From the NCBI RefSeq assembly GCF_002838065.1, contig NZ_PIZU01000023.1, forward strand, positions 16,102-80,101: DNA of 64,000 nt. The letters run 5' to 3'. Below are positions 33,217-41,757 of this stretch, piece after piece (the first letter of the stretch is position 1; every line of letters begins with the position of its first letter). Position numbers and translations under genes: made by a program. The notes under the pieces are model-generated. The model saw only the letters and a list, made by a program, of their open reading frames with translations, searched no databases and was not told where the DNA came from. Origin of the DNA: Mycobacterium hubeiense (GTDB lineage: Bacteria > Actinomycetota > Actinomycetes > Mycobacteriales > Mycobacteriaceae).

Positions 33217-33260
33217 GTCCGCCCCGCCTTCAGAGTTCTGAGGACGGGGCGGACATTTTT
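33217..33260. terminator. Strong intrinsic terminator between mmpL5 and the DUF5078 gene
   Basis: GTCCGCCCCG (33217-33226) pairs perfectly with CGGGGCGGAC (33245-33254), with a further inner stem (TCAGA/TCTGA), followed by ATTTTT. It lies 20 bases after mmpL5 and also faces the converging gene, so it may act in both directions. Confidence 0.9.
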
Positions 33261-33274
33261 GTGTCCGAGAGCGC

Positions 33275-33736
33275 TCACCAGGTCCAGACGGACGGATCCT
33301 GTTGCGGGTAGGAGGCGCAGACGTCGGTGGCGTGTGCGGTGACGCCTTTGTTGTTGAAGAACAGTTTCGCCCAGTTGGGCCAACGGAAGGCCATCTGCTC
33401 GTAGTAGATGTCGGTCGCGACCTTCTCCGAATAGGCTCGGCGGCCGGCGTAATCCATCGAGAAGAACCAGTAGATGCGGTCCCGGGCGCCCTGTTGCACG
33501 TCGGCCGGCTTGTTCTTGTAGTCGATCATGTAGCGCTCGTAGTAGATCGGGTCGGTATCGCGAACGGCCGCCATGTACTGATCGACAGTGCACGTCGTCT
33601 TGAGCATCCGGTTCGGGATGGGGTAGTCGTCGGTGGCGTCGGCCCCGGCGATGCCGGGCGCGGCCGCCATGGTGCCGCCCAGCGCGAGTGCCGCGATGCC
33701 GGTCCGGACGAGAGTGGTCACACGATGCGCACGCAT
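33275..33736 (-). CDS. Secreted DUF5078-type protein
   Basis: 153 residues: signal peptide (about 1-32, cleavage after GIAGA) and a mature helical domain with three motifs (TCTVDQYMAAVRDTDPIYYE, DRIYWFFSMDYAGRRAYSE, VCASYPQQDP) and two cysteines probably disulfide-linked. The composition fits the mycobacterial DUF5078 family of exported proteins of unknown function. Encoded 16 bases downstream of the DUF732 gene on the same strand, so both are likely co-expressed. Confidence 0.8.
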   Translation of the reverse strand: MRAHRVTTLVRTGIAALALGGTMAAAPGIAGADATDDYPIPNRMLKTTCTVDQYMAAVRDTDPIYYERYMIDYKNKPADVQQGARDRIYWFFSMDYAGRRAYSEKVATDIYYEQMAFRWPNWAKLFFNNKGVTAHATDVCASYPQQDPSVWTW

Positions 33737-33752
33737 GCGGATCCTTTCAGGC

Positions 33753-34085
33753 TTAACGGGGTTGCGCCGCGGCGCGCTGTAGGACGGGTCGCTGGTCGGG
33801 GCAGTAGAAGTCGATGGCGGCGCCGAGGAACTGCCACGCCTGCTGGGTGGTGCTGCCCTTCTGAAGCTGCGCGGACACGAAGTCGGCGGATTGGTAGGCG
33901 TCGGTGTCCAGCTTGTTGTGCAGCCGCTTGCAGGTGATCTTGGCGATCCAGGCGTTGTAGTCGCGCTGACCGTAGATGCCGTAGGTGTGCAGCTGGTTGG
34001 CGAAATCGGTGTCGACGTCGGCGTGTGCCGGCGCGGCCAAGGCGATCGCCAGGGCGCCCATGGCAGCGAGCCCGAGTACCTTCAT
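33753..34085 (-). CDS. Secreted DUF732-type protein
   Basis: 110 residues. Signal peptide (1-22, cleavage AHA-DVD) and a mature DUF732 domain (FANQLHTYGIYGQRDYNAWIAKITCKRL, about 29-56, and SADFVSAQ ... AIDFYCPDQ), with two Cys placed as in the family. DUF732 proteins are abundant small exported proteins in mycobacteria, without known activity. First gene of the DUF732-DUF5078 pair. Confidence 0.85.
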   Translation of the reverse strand: MKVLGLAAMGALAIALAAPAHADVDTDFANQLHTYGIYGQRDYNAWIAKITCKRLHNKLDTDAYQSADFVSAQLQKGSTTQQAWQFLGAAIDFYCPDQRPVLQRAAAQPR

Positions 34086-34117
34086 GCGATAAATCTTAGC
34101 TTCTCTAACTCTCGCCG

Positions 34118-35254
34118 TCAGACGCAGGCCACCAGCAGCGGCACCCGCTGCTCGGCGCTGGTGAGCGAGCCGTGATGCCCGATCAGCGACGACTCCAGCG
34201 GCTCGACGTTGCGCCGCACGATCGCCGCCGCGCCTCGCGCCGCCGCGACGACGTCACCGATGCGCGGCCTGACGTCGTCGCCGACGCGCTCACCGAACCA
34301 GCCGGCCGCGACCGCCTCCTCACGCGACACCACCCAGGCCTGTTCCGCCAGCGTCTCGCGCCAGGTCGCCAGCACGTCGTCGCCGGCGCCGTCGGCGACG
34401 TAGACGTGTCGGGCCCGCGGCTCCCCGCCGATCGCCGCCACCCCGTCCAGAAGCGACGAGCACGCGTCGACGTCCACGATGTCGGACGGCGCGACCTCGA
34501 CCATGCCGTGGTCGGCGACCACGGCGAGCAGCCCACCAGGTGGCAGGCTCTCCACCACCGACTCGACCAGTCGGTCGACGTGCCGCAACTGCATCCGCCA
34601 GGCCGGTGAGCCGGGGCCGTAGAGATGCCCGAGCAGGTCGAGCTCACCGTGGTAGGCGTAGCAGAATCCGTTGTCGGCGATGGCCGTTCGCACGCTGGCG
34701 GCCAGGTCACCGAGGGCCTGCACGCCGATGTAGCGTCCGCCGCGCAGCACCGCGCGGGTGAGCCCAGAATTGGTGAACTCTGCGCCGGAAATGACGTGGA
34801 CCGTGACGCCCGCGGCGGCGGCCCGCTCGAAGAGCGTCGGTCGGGGCTGCACCTGCTCGGGCGGGACCTCGTCGCGCAGGTCATCGCCCCAGGGGTGGGG
34901 GCGCCACCGCAGCGCATTGACGACGCCGGTGCCGGGCAGGCGGAAGGAATAGCCGACCAGCCCGTGTTCCCCAGAGCGGCAGCCGGTGCCGACGGCGGCC
35001 AACCCCGCCGCCGTGGTCGAGGGGAATCCGACCTGCAGTGACCGGCCCCGCAGGCCGGCCAGCACCGCGGCGTCCGCGGCGTGGGCGTCGAGCAGTTCGG
35101 CGCCGAGGCCGTCGACCAGCAGCACGCAGGCCCCGGCGATCTCGCCGGGCAGGTCGAGGCGGTTGTCGAAGCCCGTCACTCCCATCGCGCCGAGCACCGA
35201 CGGCACCACATCGGCCAGGTGCGGGAGGCTGGGGTCATGCTGCGGCAGCTCCAC
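34118..35254 (-). CDS. Alkaline-phosphatase-superfamily nucleotide pyrophosphatase/phosphodiesterase
   Basis: 378 residues. Metal-ligand and nucleophile motifs of the NPP branch: VLLVDGLGAELL (first Asp), FPSTTAAGL (Thr nucleophile), YHGELDLLGHLYGPGS (Asp/His ligands), VVADHGMVE (Asp/His) and GHHGSL (His). It has no signal peptide, so it is probably cytoplasmic. Hydrolyses a phosphodiester such as a nucleotide sugar or phosphonate ester; the substrate is unknown. Separated by 66 bases from the divergent secreted protein. Confidence 0.84.
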   Translation of the reverse strand: MELPQHDPSLPHLADVVPSVLGAMGVTGFDNRLDLPGEIAGACVLLVDGLGAELLDAHAADAAVLAGLRGRSLQVGFPSTTAAGLAAVGTGCRSGEHGLVGYSFRLPGTGVVNALRWRPHPWGDDLRDEVPPEQVQPRPTLFERAAAAGVTVHVISGAEFTNSGLTRAVLRGGRYIGVQALGDLAASVRTAIADNGFCYAYHGELDLLGHLYGPGSPAWRMQLRHVDRLVESVVESLPPGGLLAVVADHGMVEVAPSDIVDVDACSSLLDGVAAIGGEPRARHVYVADGAGDDVLATWRETLAEQAWVVSREEAVAAGWFGERVGDDVRPRIGDVVAAARGAAAIVRRNVEPLESSLIGHHGSLTSAEQRVPLLVACV

Positions 35255-35288
35255 TCCGCGAGCCTATCGGCGGACCGGGAAGTAGGGG

Positions 35289-35301
35289 TTAGCACAGCTA
35301 A
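35289..35301. promoter_or_regulatory. Palindrome TTAGC-aca-GCTAA in a divergent promoter
   Basis: Perfect 5-base arms. It lies in the -35 region of a presumed leaderless promoter for the gene at 35321: TAAGGT (35307-35312) ends 8 bases before the ATG. Composition is reminiscent of DtxR-family metal-regulator sites, but it is not an IdeR box. Confidence 0.4.
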
Positions 35302-35320
35302 TTAGGTAAGGTGGGCTGCT

Positions 35321-35788
35321 ATGTGGTCGATGAGAGCAGCGGTCCTCACCGCCGTGCTCGTTGCGGGGTGCGGGGGTGCCGGCATCGCGCATGCCGATCC
35401 GCCGCCGCCTCCCGAACCACCCAAGACGACCATGGACCACGACGGCGTCTATGTCGTCGGCACGGACATCGAACCGGGCACCTATACCTCGGCGGGGCCG
35501 GTGGACGACGACGTCTGCTACTGGAAGCGGATGGGCGATCTGCACGGCGACGCGATCATCGACAACGCGATGACCAAGAAACCGCAGACCGTGCTGGTCG
35601 ATGCGACCGACAAGGCCTTCAAAACCGACGGCTGCCAGCCGTGGCAGAAAACGGACGCGGTGACGGCCACCGGCCCGCTGCAGGGCCCGGTCGCCGCATT
35701 GATCGCCCAAGCCCAGCTGCGCGCCTACCTGAACAGCATCAACGCCGGCGCCACCGCGCAGGGCTTGCCGCCGGTACCCGGCCCCTGA
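35321..35788 (+). CDS. Secreted or lipid-anchored hypothetical protein
   Basis: 155 residues with an N-terminal export signal. LVAGC (Cys17) could be a lipobox, or the signal could be cut after IAHA. The mature domain has GVYVVGTDIEPGTYTSAG and CYWKRMGDL, a small beta domain found in other actinobacterial exported proteins, and a second Cys (DGCQPW). Likely leaderless mRNA, as a -10-like TAAGGT lies 8 bases before ATG. Function unknown. Confidence 0.72.
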   Translation: MWSMRAAVLTAVLVAGCGGAGIAHADPPPPPEPPKTTMDHDGVYVVGTDIEPGTYTSAGPVDDDVCYWKRMGDLHGDAIIDNAMTKKPQTVLVDATDKAFKTDGCQPWQKTDAVTATGPLQGPVAALIAQAQLRAYLNSINAGATAQGLPPVPGP

Positions 35789-35823
35789 ATCATCGGAATT
35801 CGCAACCACTTTCGACCAGTGTG

Positions 35824-36579
35824 CTAGCGCCGACGCAGGTAGCGCCGCGCGAACCGACGGAGGATTTCGGGCGGGTGCTCGATATTGTGTTGCCGGGCAG
35901 CAGATTTCAGTGATTCGGCGGTTTCGGGTGCGAAGTAGCCGTGGTTCTTGTAGACGTCGATCCGCGTGCAGATGCCGTCGGCGTCGAGTTCGGGATGGAA
36001 CTGCGTCGCATACACGTTGGCGCCGACGCGGAACGCCTGCACGGGACAGTCCGATGACTCGGCGAGGCGCACCACGTCCGGCGGGAGCGAGGTGGCCGCT
36101 TCCTTGTGTCCGCCGTAGGCGTCGAACACGTCGGGCAGCCCAGAGAACAGCGGATCGTCATGGGCCTGCGGGGTGAGGGTGATCGTGACGGCGCCGACCG
36201 GCTCACTGTAGGTGCGGTCCACGGTGGCACCGATGATCGAACCGAGTGTGCCGACGCCGTAACAGCATCCGAGAAACGGAAAGTCGCGCTCGACGATGTC
36301 TGCGATCAGGGGCAGGAGTTCGGATTCGACCCGCTGCTGCGTCTCTGACTTGGATTCGGCAGCGTCGCTGACGTTGTAGGGTCCGCCACCCAAAATGATG
36401 CCGGACCAGTCGTCAAGGTCGATCATCCCTAAAGGCCTGTGGGTCAGGCGAATACGGTGCAAGCTGTCGGCGTCCAGACCGGCGAAGCGCATCATCGCCC
36501 GGTACTCGTCGTCGGCGGCCGCATCCTCGCCGCGGATCGACAGCAGCAGGAAGGGTGCGTGGTCGACGTCGGTGCGCAT
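35824..36579 (-). CDS. Class I glutamine amidotransferase-like protein
   Basis: 251 residues. Nucleophile elbow PFLGCCYGVGTLG (cysteine doublet, second Cys aligned with the catalytic residue) and the His-Glu pair in QFHPELDADG complete the triad; IILGGGPYNVSD precedes. Stand-alone GATase of the GuaA-like group; possible roles are amide transfer or gamma-glutamyl hydrolysis. No partner synthase is adjacent. 53 bases follow to the DUF4188 gene, with no clear promoter seen. Confidence 0.82.
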   Translation of the reverse strand: MRTDVDHAPFLLLSIRGEDAAADDEYRAMMRFAGLDADSLHRIRLTHRPLGMIDLDDWSGIILGGGPYNVSDAAESKSETQQRVESELLPLIADIVERDFPFLGCCYGVGTLGSIIGATVDRTYSEPVGAVTITLTPQAHDDPLFSGLPDVFDAYGGHKEAATSLPPDVVRLAESSDCPVQAFRVGANVYATQFHPELDADGICTRIDVYKNHGYFAPETAESLKSAARQHNIEHPPEILRRFARRYLRRR

Positions 36580-36632
36580 AGGCGATCTGCGCTAAATGTA
36601 ATCGACCGCGCAGAGGTTTCTGAGTATCTGGT

Positions 36633-37142
36633 TCAGTACGGCGGCAGCGCAGGCTCATCCCTGTCGGTGACACCCATTCGCGCGGCAGCCGAGTGCATGC
36701 CGCGCGGTACCGGCACCATCGCCGTCACCGCGGCGAGCCCGTAGGGCGGCATGTTGCTGTAGGCGGTCTCGATGTCGGTCGTCTTCACCCGGTACGTCTC
36801 GTGCCAAATGCCCACATCGCCCGATTTACCGACGCGGCGGTTGTACTGCCGCCAGGGCTCCAGGTGCGGGTCGTCGGCATCGCGCGCGAAACGTTCCAAA
36901 TCCTCGAAGGACCGCCAGTACTGGACCATGAACGGCGGAACGAGTGAGATCCGGTACCCGAGCAGGCCTTTCTCGGGATGCGCGTCGAGGTATTTCAGCA
37001 TCTTCGGCATCGCGGTCATGACCGACAGCCACAACCTGACTTTGCGCGGCTTGTTGATTCGCATCCCGAGCATGAACACGACGACCTCGCTGCCGAGGCC
37101 GTTCAGATCGGCCATGTGGCGGCCATTGAGAACCTTGGCCAT
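36633..37142 (-). CDS. DUF4188 (phenylacetaldoxime dehydratase-like) protein
   Basis: 169 residues. VVVFMLGMRINKPRKVRLWL, GLLGYRISLVPPFMVQYWRSFEDLERFARD and HLEPWR are the hallmarks of DUF4188/monooxygenase-like ferredoxin-fold proteins. ATG 37142 has GAGGGAGA upstream, a good ribosome-binding site; the much longer frame reaches into katG and is rejected. Possibly heme- or aldoxime-related by family analogy; function unknown. Confidence 0.78.
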   Translation of the reverse strand: MAKVLNGRHMADLNGLGSEVVVFMLGMRINKPRKVRLWLSVMTAMPKMLKYLDAHPEKGLLGYRISLVPPFMVQYWRSFEDLERFARDADDPHLEPWRQYNRRVGKSGDVGIWHETYRVKTTDIETAYSNMPPYGLAAVTAMVPVPRGMHSAAARMGVTDRDEPALPPY

Positions 37143-37217
37143 CAGATCTCCCTCGTCCGCGGCCAGTATCCCAGCCGCGCCCTGCGGGAAGCCCATATTG
37201 ACAGATTCGTCAAAGCA

Positions 37218-37253
37218 CGACACCCCGCGAGCCTCGCAGCCCGCGGGGTGTCG
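37218..37253. terminator. Hairpin terminator downstream of katG
   Basis: CGACACCCCGCG (37218-37229) and CGCGGGGTGTCG (37242-37253) form a perfect 12-base-pair stem with a 12-base loop. There is no T-tract, as in many mycobacterial I-type terminators. It lies 15 bases past the katG stop. Confidence 0.7.
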
Positions 37254-37267
37254 TCGCCTCGGTTCGG

Positions 37268-39499
37268 TTACTTCTTCTTGAGGTCGAACCTGTCGTTGTT
37301 CATCACCTTGACCCAGGCGGTGACGAAGTCCTTGACGAACTTCTCCTTGGCATCGTCGGCGGCGTACACCTCGGCGAGCCCGCGCAGGATCGAGTTCGAC
37401 CCGAACACCAGGTCGGCCGCGGTGGCGGTCCACTTCGGCTGACCTGTCGTGCGGTCACGACCCTCGTAGACGCCCTCCACCGACTCGGACACCTTCCACT
37501 CCGTGGCCATGTCGAGCAGGTTCACGAAGAAGTCGTTGGTCAGCGTCCCCGGCCGATCGGTGAACACACCGTGCTTGGTCTGGCCGTAGTTGGCACCCAG
37601 TGCGCGCATCCCGCCGACGAGCACCGTCATCTCGGGAGCGGTCAGGTTCAACATGTAGGCCCGGTCGACCAGCAGATGCTCCCCACCGGTCTTGATGCCC
37701 GGCTTGAGGTAGTTGCGGAAACCGTCCGCCTGCGGTTCGAGCACCGCGAACGACTCCACATCTGTCTGCTCCTGCGAGGCGTCGGTGCGTCCCGGCGCGA
37801 ACGGCACCGTGACGTCGAACCCGGCATCCTTTGCCGCCTTCTCGACGCCGGCGCTACCGGCCAGCACGATCAGGTCCGCGAGGGAAACCTTCTTGCCGCC
37901 GGACGCCGTGGCGTTGAAGTCCTGCTGGATCTTCTCCAGCACGGGCAACACCTTGGCGAGTTCGGCCGGCTGGTTGACCTCCCAGTTCTTCTGGGGTTCA
38001 AGGCGAATGCGTGCGCCGTTGGCGCCGCCGCGCATGTCGGTGCCGCGGAAGCTCGCCGCCGACGCCCACGCCGTGGACACCAGTTGCGATACCGACAGAC
38101 CCGATTCGAGGACCTTGGCCTTCAGGGCCGCGATGTCCTGCTCGTCGACCAGCGGGTGGTCGACCTCGGGAACGGGGTCCTGCCACAGCTGCGGCTCGGG
38201 CACCCACGGGCCCAGGTAGCGGGAGATGGGACCCATGTCGCGGTGCAGCAGCTTGTACCACGCCTTGGCGAATGCCTCCGACAGCTCTTCGGGATGATCC
38301 AGCCAGCGCCGGGTGATGTCGGCGTAGATGGGGCTCATCCGCATCGAGAGGTCGGTGACGAGCATCGTCGGCTTGCGTGGCGGCCCGCCGAAGGGATCGG
38401 GGATGGTCGCTTCGGCATCCTTCGCCTCGTACTGCCATGCGCCCGCAGGGCTCTTGGTCAGCTCCCACTCGTGGCCGTACAGCGTCTCCAGGAAGCTGTT
38501 GTCCCACTTGGTCGGAGTGGGCGTCCAGACCACCTCGAGTCCGCTGGTGATGGCGTCCTTGCCGACGCCGGTGCCGTAGGAGCTCTTCCACCCCAGGCCC
38601 TGGTACTCGAGCGGGCAGGCCTCGGGTTCGGGCCCGACGAGGTCGGCGTCACCGGCGCCGTGGGTCTTGCCGAACGTGTGGCCACCGACGATCAGCGCGG
38701 CGGTCTCCTCGTCGTTCATCGCCATCCGGCCGAAGGTCTCGCGGATGTCGATCGCCGCGGCGATCGGGTCCGGCTTGCCTTCGGGGCCTTCGGGATTCAC
38801 GTAAATCAGCCCCATGGTCGTCGCGCCATAGGGATTCGCGAGTTCCCGTTCACCGGTGCCGGAGTACCGCTTGTCGGTGCCCAGCCAGGCGTCCTCCTCA
38901 CCCCAGAGAATCTCCTCGGGCTCCCAGATGTCCTCGCGACCGAACGCGAAGCCGAACGTCGGCAGGCCCATGTGCTCGATGGCGGCGTTCCCGGCGAACA
39001 CCAGCAGATCGGCCCAGGACAGCTTCTTGCCGTACTTCTTCTTGATCGGCCACAGCAGCCGGCGCGCCTTGTCCAGGCTGGCGTTGTCGGGCCAGCTGTT
39101 CAGCGGCGCGAAGCGCTGTGCCCCTTCGCCGCCGCCACCGCGGCCGTCGGCGATGCGGTAGGTACCGGCGGCGTGCCAGCTCATCCGGATGAACAGCGGG
39201 CCGTAGTGGCCGTAATCGGCCGGCCACCAGTCCTGCGAGGTGGTCATCACCTCGAACAGGTCCCGCTTGAGCGCCTCGACATCGAGCTTCTTGAACTCTT
39301 CGGCGTAGTCGTAGTCCTCACCCATCGGGTTGGCTTGCGGCGCATGCTTTTTCAGCACCGACAGGTCGACCTGCTCGGGCCACCAGTCCCGGTTGGTCAT
39401 GGGCCGGTGCGCCTTTGGCGTGGGGGAGGGAATTGCTGGGTTTTCGCTCTCGCTGCGGCTCGCAGTGTGGTCCGCAGGGGCGGGGGGTTTGTCAGTCAC
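37268..39499 (-). CDS. katG: Catalase-peroxidase KatG
   Basis: 743 residues. Distal heme site FIRMSWHAAGTYR (Arg, Trp, His), proximal VGGHTFGKTHGAG, Tyr of the Met-Tyr-Trp adduct in GLIYVNPEGPEG, and the KDAITSGLEVVWT loop in which Ser319 corresponds to M. tuberculosis Ser315, the common isoniazid-resistance site, here wild type. Detoxifies hydrogen peroxide and activates isoniazid. It follows furA on the same strand (36-base gap) as an operon and ends at a strong hairpin. Confidence 0.97.
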   Translation of the reverse strand: MTDKPPAPADHTASRSESENPAIPSPTPKAHRPMTNRDWWPEQVDLSVLKKHAPQANPMGEDYDYAEEFKKLDVEALKRDLFEVMTTSQDWWPADYGHYGPLFIRMSWHAAGTYRIADGRGGGGEGAQRFAPLNSWPDNASLDKARRLLWPIKKKYGKKLSWADLLVFAGNAAIEHMGLPTFGFAFGREDIWEPEEILWGEEDAWLGTDKRYSGTGERELANPYGATTMGLIYVNPEGPEGKPDPIAAAIDIRETFGRMAMNDEETAALIVGGHTFGKTHGAGDADLVGPEPEACPLEYQGLGWKSSYGTGVGKDAITSGLEVVWTPTPTKWDNSFLETLYGHEWELTKSPAGAWQYEAKDAEATIPDPFGGPPRKPTMLVTDLSMRMSPIYADITRRWLDHPEELSEAFAKAWYKLLHRDMGPISRYLGPWVPEPQLWQDPVPEVDHPLVDEQDIAALKAKVLESGLSVSQLVSTAWASAASFRGTDMRGGANGARIRLEPQKNWEVNQPAELAKVLPVLEKIQQDFNATASGGKKVSLADLIVLAGSAGVEKAAKDAGFDVTVPFAPGRTDASQEQTDVESFAVLEPQADGFRNYLKPGIKTGGEHLLVDRAYMLNLTAPEMTVLVGGMRALGANYGQTKHGVFTDRPGTLTNDFFVNLLDMATEWKVSESVEGVYEGRDRTTGQPKWTATAADLVFGSNSILRGLAEVYAADDAKEKFVKDFVTAWVKVMNNDRFDLKKK

Positions 39500-39535
39500 A
39501 ACATTCCTTCCGGGGGTTGGTGAATTGGGCTGTGA

Positions 39536-39982
39536 TCACGGTTGTGATCGGGACGTTTGCGATGCCGCGCAGTCAGGGCACAGGCCCCAGTAGATGACCT
39601 CGGCTTCATCGACTTCGAAGCCGTTGTGGTCCGAGGCGGTCAGACACGGCGCCTCGCCGACGGCGCAGTCGACGTCGGCGATGGTGCCACAGGTCCGGCA
39701 GACGAGGTGGTGGTGGTTGTCGCCGACGCGCGATTCGTAGCGCGCGACGGAGCCCGACGGTTGGATCCGCCGGACCAGGCCCGCGGCGGTCAGCGCATGC
39801 AGCACGTCGTAGACCGCCTGCCGGGACACATCGGGCAGCCCCGCGCGCACCGCATCGAGGATCGTCTCGGTGTCGGCGTGCGGGTGGGCATACACCGCTT
39901 CGAGCACCGCGACCCTCGGACGAGTCACGCGCAGGTCTGCTGAGCGCAGCTGCTCCGCGTAGTACTCCGCCGTCGATGACAC
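39536..39982 (-). CDS. furA: Fur-family regulator FurA
   Basis: 148 residues: N-terminal winged helix (RVTRPRVAVLEAVYAHP ... SRQAVYDVLHALTAAGLVRR) and a metal-binding dimerisation domain with HHHLVCRTCG and LCPDCA, the latter pairs being structural Zn ligands. FurA represses the furA-katG operon and is inactivated by peroxide. Starts at GTG 39982, at the apparent transcription start, i.e. a leaderless mRNA as in M. tuberculosis. Confidence 0.95.
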   Translation of the reverse strand: MSSTAEYYAEQLRSADLRVTRPRVAVLEAVYAHPHADTETILDAVRAGLPDVSRQAVYDVLHALTAAGLVRRIQPSGSVARYESRVGDNHHHLVCRTCGTIADVDCAVGEAPCLTASDHNGFEVDEAEVIYWGLCPDCAASQTSRSQP

Positions 39983-39988
39983 GCAGCC

Positions 39989-40017
39989 ACTATGACCCCT
40001 TTTCTGGAATCAGTCAA
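39989..40017 (-). promoter_or_regulatory. furA-katG promoter (leaderless), overlapping FurA-binding region
   Basis: On the minus strand, TTGACT (-35, 40012-40017) and CATAGT (-10, 39989-39994) are 17 bases apart, and the GTG start of furA lies 6 bases beyond the -10. The intervening GATTCCAGAAAAGGG is the conserved mycobacterial FurA-box region. Confidence 0.85.
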
Positions 40018-40068
40018 GACTTCTGGAGGGCCGATTTTCTGTCCGGAAATCCGGGTGTTGACGCTTTA

Positions 40069-40085
40069 CGTTACGTCATGTAACG
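40069..40085. promoter_or_regulatory. TetR operator CGTTAC-n5-GTAACG within a leaderless promoter
   Basis: Perfect 6-base arms between TTGACG (-35, 40058-40063) and TAACGA (-10, 40081-40086; 17-base spacing). The GTG of the TetR gene is 7 bases after the -10. Binding here would block RNA polymerase, giving autorepression of the whole operon. Confidence 0.7.
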
Positions 40086-40093
40086 ATATTGGG

Positions 40094-40690
40094 GTGACGG
40101 CGGCGCAACCAGTCCGCGGGCGGCCGCGAGACCCCCGCACCCAGGACGCGATCATGGCTGCTACCTGCAGATTGTTGGCCCGCGATGGGTACGACCAGGT
40201 GACCATCGAGTCGATCGCACGCGAGGCGGAAGTGAGCCGGCCGACCGTGTACCGGCGCTGGCCGTCGAAGGCGCATGTGGTGTTCGACGCGGTGTTCGGC
40301 ACCGCCGACCGGGGCGACGTGTTGAGAAGCTCCGGCGACTTCGAGCGCGACCTGCGTGAGTTCATTCGCGGCGTACTTCAGTTCTGGCGAGAGCCGGTGG
40401 TGGCCCGCGCGACGATGGGCATCCTGGCGGACCGCCACCGCGATCCCGAACTGTTCATCCGCACCCAACAACTGCTCGACGAGCAGACGCGCACCGACTT
40501 CGCCGTACTCGTGCAAACCGGCATCGACCAGGGCCGCATCCGACGCGATCTGGACGTCGAGATGGTCTACGACGTGCTGGTCGGCACCACGTTCTATTCG
40601 GTGCAAGTGCTGCAACGCGAGGACATCGAAGCCCAAGTGAACCGACTGTGCGCCCTGGTCATGCAGGGCGCGGCCACAAAGGAGAAGTAA
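40094..40690 (+). CDS. TetR-family regulator (first gene of a lipid-type operon)
   Basis: 198 residues. HTH region QVTIESIAREAEVSRPTVYRRWPSK (about 37-61) and a C-terminal TetR_C-type ligand domain (LREFIRGVLQFW ... DVLVGTTFYSVQVL). GTG 40094 is preferred because it fits a leaderless promoter; the longer frame starts inside the furA promoter. TAATG overlap with the next gene. Represses the DUF1214-sulfotransferase-reductase operon by inference from the operator. Confidence 0.86.
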   Translation: MTAAQPVRGRPRDPRTQDAIMAATCRLLARDGYDQVTIESIAREAEVSRPTVYRRWPSKAHVVFDAVFGTADRGDVLRSSGDFERDLREFIRGVLQFWREPVVARATMGILADRHRDPELFIRTQQLLDEQTRTDFAVLVQTGIDQGRIRRDLDVEMVYDVLVGTTFYSVQVLQREDIEAQVNRLCALVMQGAATKEK

Positions 40691-41757
40691 TGACCGATGA
40701 GCTGTCGCAGGCTTTCGCCGACCTGCTCGACGAAGTGCGCGGCGTCGAGCAGAGGGTCCGTGAGGCCGATCCGCCGTTGGACGAAGCGGACGTCCTCGAC
40801 GGTTACCGGTTGGCGTTCAGCCTGTTGCGCGTGGCCGTCGACGCCTACGTGTGGGGTGACAAGGACAAGCCGATCCTCGTCGACGTCATCAGCCCCTACC
40901 TGAAGTGGGGCGGCGACAACGCCGACGCCTTCTATCAGCTGGCGCCGATCGACCCGCAGCGCACCTATCGCGTCACCGGCAACCGCGGCGACGCGGTCTA
41001 TTTGTCGATGACGGTGTACGGCGGGCCTGATGACGGCCGCTACAGCGACCGCATCGTCGGCACCATCAACGACCGGACGCTGGACATCGACACCGACGGC
41101 AACTTCGAGTTCATCCTCAGTGCCACACCGCAATCCGGCCCGTGGCTGGCGCTCGAGCCCGACGCGGTGTTCGCCCTCACCCGTGACTATCTCACTGCGC
41201 CGGATACCGACCGGCGGCCGCAATGGAAGATCGAGGCGATCGATCCGCCGCCGCGTCGCCACGATGACCGCGCCGACCTCACGCGGCGTCTGCGCGCGGC
41301 CCGGACCTGGCTAAGCGAACAATGCAAGATGCTGCCCGTTCGGGTGGAGCCGCCGAACGACATCCACGAACCGTTCCCGGTGCCCAGCCAGACCTACGGG
41401 TGGGCGGCCGGCGACGCCGCGTACGCGATGGGCGCCTACCAACTCCAACCGCATCAGGCGCTCGTCATCGACGGCACCTCACCGGAATGCGTGTTCTGGA
41501 ATCTGTGCCTGTGGAATCCCTTCCTGCACACCTACGACTACACCCACGAACGGGTGACGATCAACGGTGCACAAGTCACCTACGAACCGGACGGCTCCTG
41601 GCGGATCGTGGTCAGCGATCGCGATCCGGGGCACCCGAACTGGGTGTCCACCGCGGGGCGGTCGAAAGGCTTGATCTGGCTGCGCTGGTTCCTGCCGGAA
41701 GAGACGCCGGCACGCCCGCAGTGCCGGGTGGTGGACGTCGCGGAGCTCACCTCGTGA
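40690..41757 (+). CDS. DUF1214-type hypothetical protein
   Basis: 355 residues. The C-terminal two-thirds fits DUF1214 (SWRIVVSDRDPGHPNWVSTAGRSKGLIWLRW at about 300-330), preceded by YRVTGNRGDAVYLSMTVYGG and PECVFWNLCLWNPFLHTYDY. No signal peptide. In M. tuberculosis a protein of similar size (Rv3531c) lies next to a sulfotransferase-like gene (Rv3529c) in the cholesterol region (from memory), so a lipid-catabolic role is plausible. Coupled by 4-base overlap to the next gene. Confidence 0.75.
   Translation: MTDELSQAFADLLDEVRGVEQRVREADPPLDEADVLDGYRLAFSLLRVAVDAYVWGDKDKPILVDVISPYLKWGGDNADAFYQLAPIDPQRTYRVTGNRGDAVYLSMTVYGGPDDGRYSDRIVGTINDRTLDIDTDGNFEFILSATPQSGPWLALEPDAVFALTRDYLTAPDTDRRPQWKIEAIDPPPRRHDDRADLTRRLRAARTWLSEQCKMLPVRVEPPNDIHEPFPVPSQTYGWAAGDAAYAMGAYQLQPHQALVIDGTSPECVFWNLCLWNPFLHTYDYTHERVTINGAQVTYEPDGSWRIVVSDRDPGHPNWVSTAGRSKGLIWLRWFLPEETPARPQCRVVDVAELTS

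Noticed and set aside
35301..35319. IdeR iron box near TTAGGTAAGG
   Set aside because: Only the left half resembles the IdeR consensus; the right half does not match.
38520..38560. Isoniazid-resistance mutation in katG
   Set aside because: The codon corresponding to M. tuberculosis Ser315 still encodes Ser (Ser319 here).
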